DNA of 64,000 bases from JBMNCQ01 sp049366715. GTDB lineage: Bacteria > Bacillota > Peptococcia > Peptococcales > BICA1-8. Shown here piece after piece: positions 59,203 to 64,000 of this stretch. The stretch lies in NCBI GenBank assembly GCA_049366715.1, contig JBMNCQ010000037.1, positions 61,421-125,420 on the forward strand, given 5' to 3'. The notes beneath the pieces were generated by a model. The model did no database searches. It saw nothing but the letters and a program-made list of their open reading frames with translations, and had not been told where the DNA came from. Position 1 is the first letter of the stretch; each line of letters starts with the position of its first letter. Position numbers and translations under genes: made by a program.

Positions 59203-61176
59203 TTATTTATCCTGTTCCAGGTGATTTAGAAGTTCAGTAAGTTTATGAATGTGTTCCTGATGAAGCACGTTGCTCTGATTTATTTTTTCCAGCAGAGCGC
59301 TGATATTATCTTCTATCGCGCCAATATCTAAGATTTGCTTTATACTGAAATTAATTTTTGCTTCCCGGCCTTTTTTCCGGATAATCAATAACTTTTCGGA
59401 TAACCCGGAATTCTTGTGAAACAATAATTGTTGCTCTTTAGACAATAGATACTGCCCTATTAAATTTTTTTCTTCAGGGTTAAATAAATTACCGGCAAAG
59501 ACCTGGCTGATTAAATTAAATGCTGCCAGGGCAAAGCTTCCTTTGATACCAAGGATATTTCTATCAAAGGGATAATTCATAAAATAGGCAGTAGGAAGCA
59601 TCTCAATTAGTTCCAGTCCACAGTTCGCAAGGATTTCTTTAATATATTCCTTATCCCGGATGACCACATGGGCTGACTCACTTTGGGTATTAATAACACT
59701 TACCGGATCAAGGAGAATACAAATTCCACTATCCTCCAAATGCTCGGCGATATTTCTGATTGTCTTCCGGTAATCCTCTTCCTTAGTAAGATGAAGCAAT
59801 ACGGCCGCTGCAAAAATTAAATCGTACTTTCCTTCATATGAAGAGCTCTTGGAAATATCCCCTTGTTTAAAATGGTAATCAGGGTATTTTATGCTTAATT
59901 CGGTGACGGATCTTTCAACTATATCTATAGCATGATACTCTTGGACTCCTTTATCATGGAAGTAAGCGGTGAAAATTCCGATTCCGGGCCCTAATTCCAA
60001 AACTTTTTTATCGTTTAGGGCAGTAAAGGCTGTGTTTAGAACGCCTTCTAAAATATCTATTCTATTTTGATAAAGGAAGTTGTTGTAAATTTCCCCCAGG
60101 CCTAGATAGCCTACGCCTTCAATATTAAATCTGGAGTTAAGTCTTTGCGTCCAATAGTTTTTATAATTAAGTTCCTGAATATTTTTTTCTTCAGCCAGCA
60201 CTTCACTTATCATATTACCTGTCCCGTGCAGTTGTTTCTCTAATGAATAATTTCTTTGAATAAATTCTTGATATTCCTTGGGTTCATATTTATCCTCCGT
60301 AATCATCTTTACCGCTTCATCTATTGTATTCCAAAGATATTTCTGAGGATAGATTCCCCGGGCCCCGGCAAAATTATGGATAATTGGCTTAATCCCTTTG
60401 GCCATAGCCTGCATTACACTCATATTTTGTGATTCCAGAACACTGGTACATAATATGTAATTTTTATCTTCCAACCATACATCTAAATCTTTTTGCCATT
60501 TTTCAAAGAAAAAATTATTCTCAAGTCCCAGTTCTTTAACCATTTGCTGGAAATATAAAATATCTCTGGGGTCTTGAAACTGGCCGGCGATATAGAATTC
60601 ATATCTGTTATCCTGATCGAATATGGCTTTAAATGTGTGTAAAAGCAGCATAGGTCCCTTTTTGTAATTGATGTATCCTACATAGGCTACTTTAAAACCG
60701 GGATTTCTTTTTTTAAAAGTCCATTTGGCCGGATCCACTCCATTGGGTAAGACAATGGTTTTTTCTTTAGTAATTTTATATTTTTCTAGCACATATTTCT
60801 GGATATGTTCGGCTACGAAAACCACTTTATCTACGGTATGCCAATTAACTTGAGCCGGGTAATTTGTAAAAGCTTCATAACTGTGCAAGCGGCAGATAAT
60901 TTTTCTTTCTTTAGCGATGGCCAGTTTACTTCCATAAATAATAAGCTCCTCGCACCACTCGAACCAACAAAGGTCTGCCCAATCCATCCATTTTTCGATA
61001 AGTTTTAGTTCCTCGTTGGTTTTAATTGTTATTATTCTCGTTTCATAGTTTATAGAAAATTCATTAACAATATCTTCTAAAAAGGAAGCCGAACCTTGTC
61101 TTACAAAAAAAGCTATTTTTTCTTTCCTGGTATCATCATTACTAATAGTATCTTCTTGCATTTTATTCACATCCAT
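59203..61176 (-). CDS. Glycosyltransferase-methyltransferase fusion with coiled-coil tail
   Basis: A 657-residue protein in three parts. Residues about 20-335 are a GT4 glycosyltransferase (VVFVAEHIQKYVLEKY, VLPNGVDPAKWTF, KVAYVGYINYKKGPML, ESQNMSVMQAMAKGI). Residues about 375-520 are a class I methyltransferase (KVLELGPGIGIFTAYF as SAM loop, LIFAAAVLLHL). Residues about 620-655 form a short coiled coil. It would add and methylate a sugar, perhaps capping the chain. It is transcribed away from the collagen-like gene, with its own terminator. Confidence 0.85.
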   Translation of the reverse strand: MDVNKMQEDTISNDDTRKEKIAFFVRQGSASFLEDIVNEFSINYETRIITIKTNEELKLIEKWMDWADLCWFEWCEELIIYGSKLAIAKERKIICRLHSYEAFTNYPAQVNWHTVDKVVFVAEHIQKYVLEKYKITKEKTIVLPNGVDPAKWTFKKRNPGFKVAYVGYINYKKGPMLLLHTFKAIFDQDNRYEFYIAGQFQDPRDILYFQQMVKELGLENNFFFEKWQKDLDVWLEDKNYILCTSVLESQNMSVMQAMAKGIKPIIHNFAGARGIYPQKYLWNTIDEAVKMITEDKYEPKEYQEFIQRNYSLEKQLHGTGNMISEVLAEEKNIQELNYKNYWTQRLNSRFNIEGVGYLGLGEIYNNFLYQNRIDILEGVLNTAFTALNDKKVLELGPGIGIFTAYFHDKGVQEYHAIDIVERSVTELSIKYPDYHFKQGDISKSSSYEGKYDLIFAAAVLLHLTKEEDYRKTIRNIAEHLEDSGICILLDPVSVINTQSESAHVVIRDKEYIKEILANCGLELIEMLPTAYFMNYPFDRNILGIKGSFALAAFNLISQVFAGNLFNPEEKNLIGQYLLSKEQQLLFHKNSGLSEKLLIIRKKGREAKINFSIKQILDIGAIEDNISALLEKINQSNVLHQEHIHKLTELLNHLEQDK

Positions 61177-61470
61177 TCTATTTAAGTAAACCGGTTATTT
61201 TATCTTTATTCAAATAGGGATTGTACTGTGCTTTTAATTATTGAAAAATTTAATGGCTACCTTAAGAAATTTGGAGTAAAGAATTTTGGGAATTTTAAAT
61301 TATTCAGAGAGATTAATCAGGATCATACAGCTTTGTGATTACCTCTTTAAATTAGATCTTAGAAAATAGTTTATTCTCGGCAAGATCAAAGAAATCCGAC
61401 ATAGTATATTATATATAACTAATAATTACCGGAACAAATCATTAACGATCAAGAGAGGTGAGTTAGGGGG
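61177..61470. other. Divergent region before the collagen-like gene
   Basis: 294 AT-rich bases. CATAGTATA at 61400-61408 fits the sigma-K -10 element, identical to the one before the acetyltransferase operon; the -35 AC is not at the ideal distance. AGAGGTGAG and GGGGG precede the ATG. Confidence 0.45.
61400..61408 (+). promoter_or_regulatory. Candidate sigma-K -10 element
   Basis: CATAGTATA, matching CATANNNTA, 63 bp before the collagen-like gene. The -35 is unclear. Confidence 0.4.
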
Positions 61471-64000
61471 ATGTCTTTAAATGATTTAATAATGAACGGT
61501 AGTTTCGAAACAGATTCTTTTCCGCCCTGGGTTTCATTTAATGCCGTAATTACACGGGATTTTAGTCATTCGGGGTATTTTGCAGTTAGATTAGCAGGTG
61601 GAATTATCAATTCATTCATTTATCAGATTGTTCCTGTTAATAGCGGAAAAAAGTATGAATTATTGGCTTCGCTGGCCAAAGTAGGAGACTTACCAAGTCC
61701 GCAAGTATCTTTGTCGATTCCTTATTATGATGCCGGGTTTAATTTTGTCGGATATGAGCTCATTGCCGTTATTGATACCGAACGGATAGGAAATGCAGAA
61801 GATGATGACTGGCTGGAGGTTTATGTGACAACGGGGCCCGCACCGGTGGGAGCAACACAAGCTTTGGTGCTTGTTAATAAGCTACCGGCAACAGGTACTG
61901 CCGATGTAATAGTGGATGATGTTGCCTTGTTAACAACGGCAGGTTTGGATGGGGCAACGGGTGCAACAGGAGCCACCGGCGCAACAGGAGCTACAGGAGC
62001 AACAGGAGCCACGGGAGCGACAGGCGTAACCGGAGCCACGGGAGCGACAGGCGTAACCGGAGCCACAGGAGCTACAGGAGCTATAGGAGCAACCGGAACC
62101 ACGGGCGCAACAGGAGTAACAGGAGCCACAGGAGTAACGGGTGCAACCGGAGCGACAGGAGCCACAGGAGTAACGGGGGTAACCGGAGCAACAGGAGTTA
62201 CGGGGGCAACAGGTGCAACAGGTGCAACAGGAGTTACAGGAGTGACGGGAGTCACTGGAGCGACAGGAGCCACTGGAGTAACGGGAGTCACAGGAGTAAC
62301 AGGAGCGACAGGAGCAACAGGAGCGACCGGCGCAACAGGAGCGACAGGAGCTATAGGAGCAACCGGAACCACGGGCGCAACAGGAGTAACAGGAGCCACA
62401 GGAGTAACGGGTGCAACAGGAGCGACAGGAGCAACCGGAGCGACCGGCGCAACAGGCGTAACAGGAATCACGGGAGTAACAGGAGCAACGGGAGTAACCG
62501 GGGCGACGGGACCGACAGGGGTAACAGGCGCTACTGGAGTGACAGGAGTCACGGGTGCAACAGGAGCCACCGGCGCAACAGGAGCTACAGGAGCTACGGG
62601 AGCTACGGGAGCTACGGGAGTAACGGGGCCAACAGGAGTTACGGGAGCGATAGGAGCTACTGGGCCGACAGGTGTTACTGGGGTAACAGGAGTAACGGGG
62701 GCAACCGGACCTACCGGAGCCACGGGAGTGATAGGAGCAACAGGAGCCACAGGAGTAACTGGGGTTATAGGAGTAACAGGAGCAACAGGAGTAACAGGAG
62801 CGACAGGAGTAACAGGAGCGACAGGAGTGACAGGTACAACCGGAGTAACCGGAATCACAGGAGCCACGGGAGCGATAGGAGCGACAGGAGCCACTGGAGC
62901 GACAGGAGCCACAGGAGTAACTGGGGTTATAGGAGTAACAGGAGCAACAGGAGTAACAGGAGCGACAGGAGTAACAGGAGCGACAGGAGTGACAGGTACA
63001 ACCGGAGTAACCGGAATCACAGGAGCCACGGGAGCGATAGGAGCGACAGGAGCCACTGGAGCGACAGGAGCCACTGGAGTAACAGGAGCTACAGGAGCAA
63101 CGGGGGTAACGGGAGTCACAGGAGCTACAGGAGCCACAGGAGCAACAGGGGTAACAGGCGCAACAGGAGCGACAGGAGCCACTGGAGTAACGGGAGTCAC
63201 AGGAGTAACAGGAGCGACAGGAGCAACCGGAGCGACCGGCGCAACAGGCGTAACAGGAATCACGGGAGTAACAGGAGCAACGGGAGTAACCGGGGCGACG
63301 GGACCGACAGGGGTAACAGGCGCTACTGGAGTGACAGGAGTCACTGGAGCAACAGGAGCGACAGGAGTAACGGGAGTCACAGGAGCCACAGGAGTAACAG
63401 GGGCGACAGGAGCTACAGGAGCTACAGGAGCAACCGGAACCATGGGCGCAACAGGAGCGACAGGAGCAACGGGGGTAACAGGAGCCACAGGAGCCACAGG
63501 AGCAACGGGGGCAACAGGAGCAACCGGCGCAACAGGAGCAACCGGCGCAACAGGAGCAACTGGCGTAACCGGAGCAATAGGAACTACGGGAGCAACGGGA
63601 GTAACAGGCGCAACCGGAGAAACGGGAGTAACAGGAGTAACAGGAGTAACAGGAGCAACAGGAGTAACAGGAGTAACAGGAGTAACAGGAGCAACAGGAG
63701 CAACAGGAGTAACGGGAGTGACAGGAGTAACAGGAGCAACAGGGGTGACAGGAACAACGGGAGCCACAGGAGCCACAGGAGCAACGGGGGCAACAGGTGC
63801 AACAGGAGTTACAGGAGTGACGGGAGTCACTGGAGCGACAGGAGCCACTGGAGTAACAGGGGCGACGGGAGTAACGGGAGTCACAGGAGCCACAGGAGCG
63901 ACAGGAGCCACAGGAGCGACAGGTGCAACAGGAGCAACCGGCGCAACAGGAGCAACTGGCGTAACCGGAGCAATAGGAACTACGGGAGCAACGGGAGTAA
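61471..64000 (+). CDS. Collagen-like (BclA-type) Gly-X-Thr repeat protein, 3' end outside window
   Basis: The frame is open from ATG 61471 to the edge (at least 843 residues). Residues 1-155 are a globular beta-rich domain (MSLNDLIMNGSFETDSFPPW, SGYFAVRLAGG) of carbohydrate-binding type. From about residue 157 to the end, some 225 triplets of Gly-X-Thr (X mostly Ala or Val, some Ile, Pro, Thr and Met) would form a collagen triple helix like exosporium BclA. The threonines are likely glycosylation sites for the sugars made by the island. No signal peptide, as expected for mother-cell assembly. The C-terminal trimerisation domain is outside the window. Confidence 0.9.
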   Translation, partial: MSLNDLIMNGSFETDSFPPWVSFNAVITRDFSHSGYFAVRLAGGIINSFIYQIVPVNSGKKYELLASLAKVGDLPSPQVSLSIPYYDAGFNFVGYELIAVIDTERIGNAEDDDWLEVYVTTGPAPVGATQALVLVNKLPATGTADVIVDDVALLTTAGLDGATGATGATGATGATGATGATGATGVTGATGATGVTGATGATGAIGATGTTGATGVTGATGVTGATGATGATGVTGVTGATGVTGATGATGATGVTGVTGVTGATGATGVTGVTGVTGATGATGATGATGATGAIGATGTTGATGVTGATGVTGATGATGATGATGATGVTGITGVTGATGVTGATGPTGVTGATGVTGVTGATGATGATGATGATGATGATGVTGPTGVTGAIGATGPTGVTGVTGVTGATGPTGATGVIGATGATGVTGVIGVTGATGVTGATGVTGATGVTGTTGVTGITGATGAIGATGATGATGATGVTGVIGVTGATGVTGATGVTGATGVTGTTGVTGITGATGAIGATGATGATGATGVTGATGATGVTGVTGATGATGATGVTGATGATGATGVTGVTGVTGATGATGATGATGVTGITGVTGATGVTGATGPTGVTGATGVTGVTGATGATGVTGVTGATGVTGATGATGATGATGTMGATGATGATGVTGATGATGATGATGATGATGATGATGATGVTGAIGTTGATGVTGATGETGVTGVTGVTGATGVTGVTGVTGATGATGVTGVTGVTGATGVTGTTGATGATGATGATGATGVTGVTGVTGATGATGVTGATGVTGVTGATGATGATGATGATGATGATGATGVTGAIGTTGATGV
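61942..64000 (+). repeat. 9-bp collagen-coding tandem repeat with nested duplications
   Basis: The base unit is a 9-bp GGA-GCN-ACN codon triplet. Larger copies include a perfect 162-bp tandem duplication (about 62745-62906 and 62907-63068), a block near 62420-62552 repeated 792 bp later, and one near 63538-63604 repeated 396 bp later. Confidence 0.85.

Noticed and set aside
63584..63802. Leucine-rich minus-strand frame
   Set aside because: Another antisense frame of the same repeat; pure leucine composition is a codon artefact.
61821..63911. A 696-codon minus-strand frame of Ala/Val/Thr-Pro-Val repeats
   Set aside because: It is the antisense of the collagen repeat; no ribosome site or family match, and the plus-strand frame has a real N-terminal domain and start.

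Overview
The window looks like chromosome from an anaerobic, endospore-forming Firmicute, most likely a Peptococcaceae-type Clostridium relative. The reasons are strong GGAGG ribosome sites with many TTG and GTG starts, a [4Fe-4S] 4-hydroxybutyryl-CoA dehydratase, a B12-dependent mutase, sigma-54 promoters with AAA+ activators, and spore-surface genes (YheC/D, CgeB-like, collagen-like protein). The species cannot be named from the sequence. I saw no rRNA, tRNA, CRISPR array or intact insertion sequence.

0-11 kb: amino-acid and sulfur metabolism. An aminotransferase cut by the window edge faces away from a D-cysteine desulfhydrase and a lone YedF/DsrE-like protein. An HxlR-type regulator without a normal start and an Fsr-like MFS exporter follow. 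A PrpR-type sigma-54 activator (4649-6685) then precedes a clear -24/-12 promoter (6821) for a dicarboxylate/amino-acid symporter, a MalY/PatB C-S lyase and a methionine gamma-lyase. 10.8-18.6 kb: a GntR/UTRA regulator faces an opine-dehydrogenase-like gene, a 1210-residue protein that appears to join a B12-binding domain, a MutE-like barrel and a GlmL-type reactivase, and a TRAP-type permease with a small membrane partner.

18.9-34 kb: mixed single genes and small operons. These are an aldo/keto reductase with Fe-S motifs, a LysE exporter with an AraC regulator, a molybdate/tungstate ABC operon behind a 10-bp periodic repeat, a DUF438-hemerythrin-PAS protein, an NhaC antiporter, a phasin-like protein with a UbiB kinase, an exported arylsulfotransferase, a short AraC protein and a ClpP paralogue.

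34-40.7 kb: a probable gamma-butyrolactone/4-hydroxybutyrate catabolic regulon. It has a 4-hydroxybutyryl-CoA dehydratase, a 4-hydroxybutyrate CoA-transferase, a PAS sigma-54 activator, a small cysteine-rich protein and an AttM-like lactonase. Two sigma-54 promoters (34413, 39781) share upstream copies of a 14-bp palindrome, GTGC-N5-YGCAC.

41-64 kb: a spore/cell-surface glycosylation island. One gene set fits UDP-2,3-diacetamido-glucuronate synthesis (DegT aminotransferase, UDP-sugar dehydrogenase, Gfo/Idh oxidoreductase, hexapeptide acetyltransferase). A second fits UDP-N-acetyl-L-fucosamine (FnlA-, FnlC- and RmlD-like). Around them are three paralogous GT4 enzymes, a CgeB-like GT, a GT2, an FkbM methyltransferase, a GT-methyltransferase fusion, a YheC/D ATP-grasp protein, a DUF4855 protein and a DNRLRE-like protein. 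The region ends in a collagen-like Gly-X-Thr gene running off the window, the likely acceptor. Several leaders carry sigma-K-like -10 elements, so this island is probably expressed in the mother cell late in sporulation.
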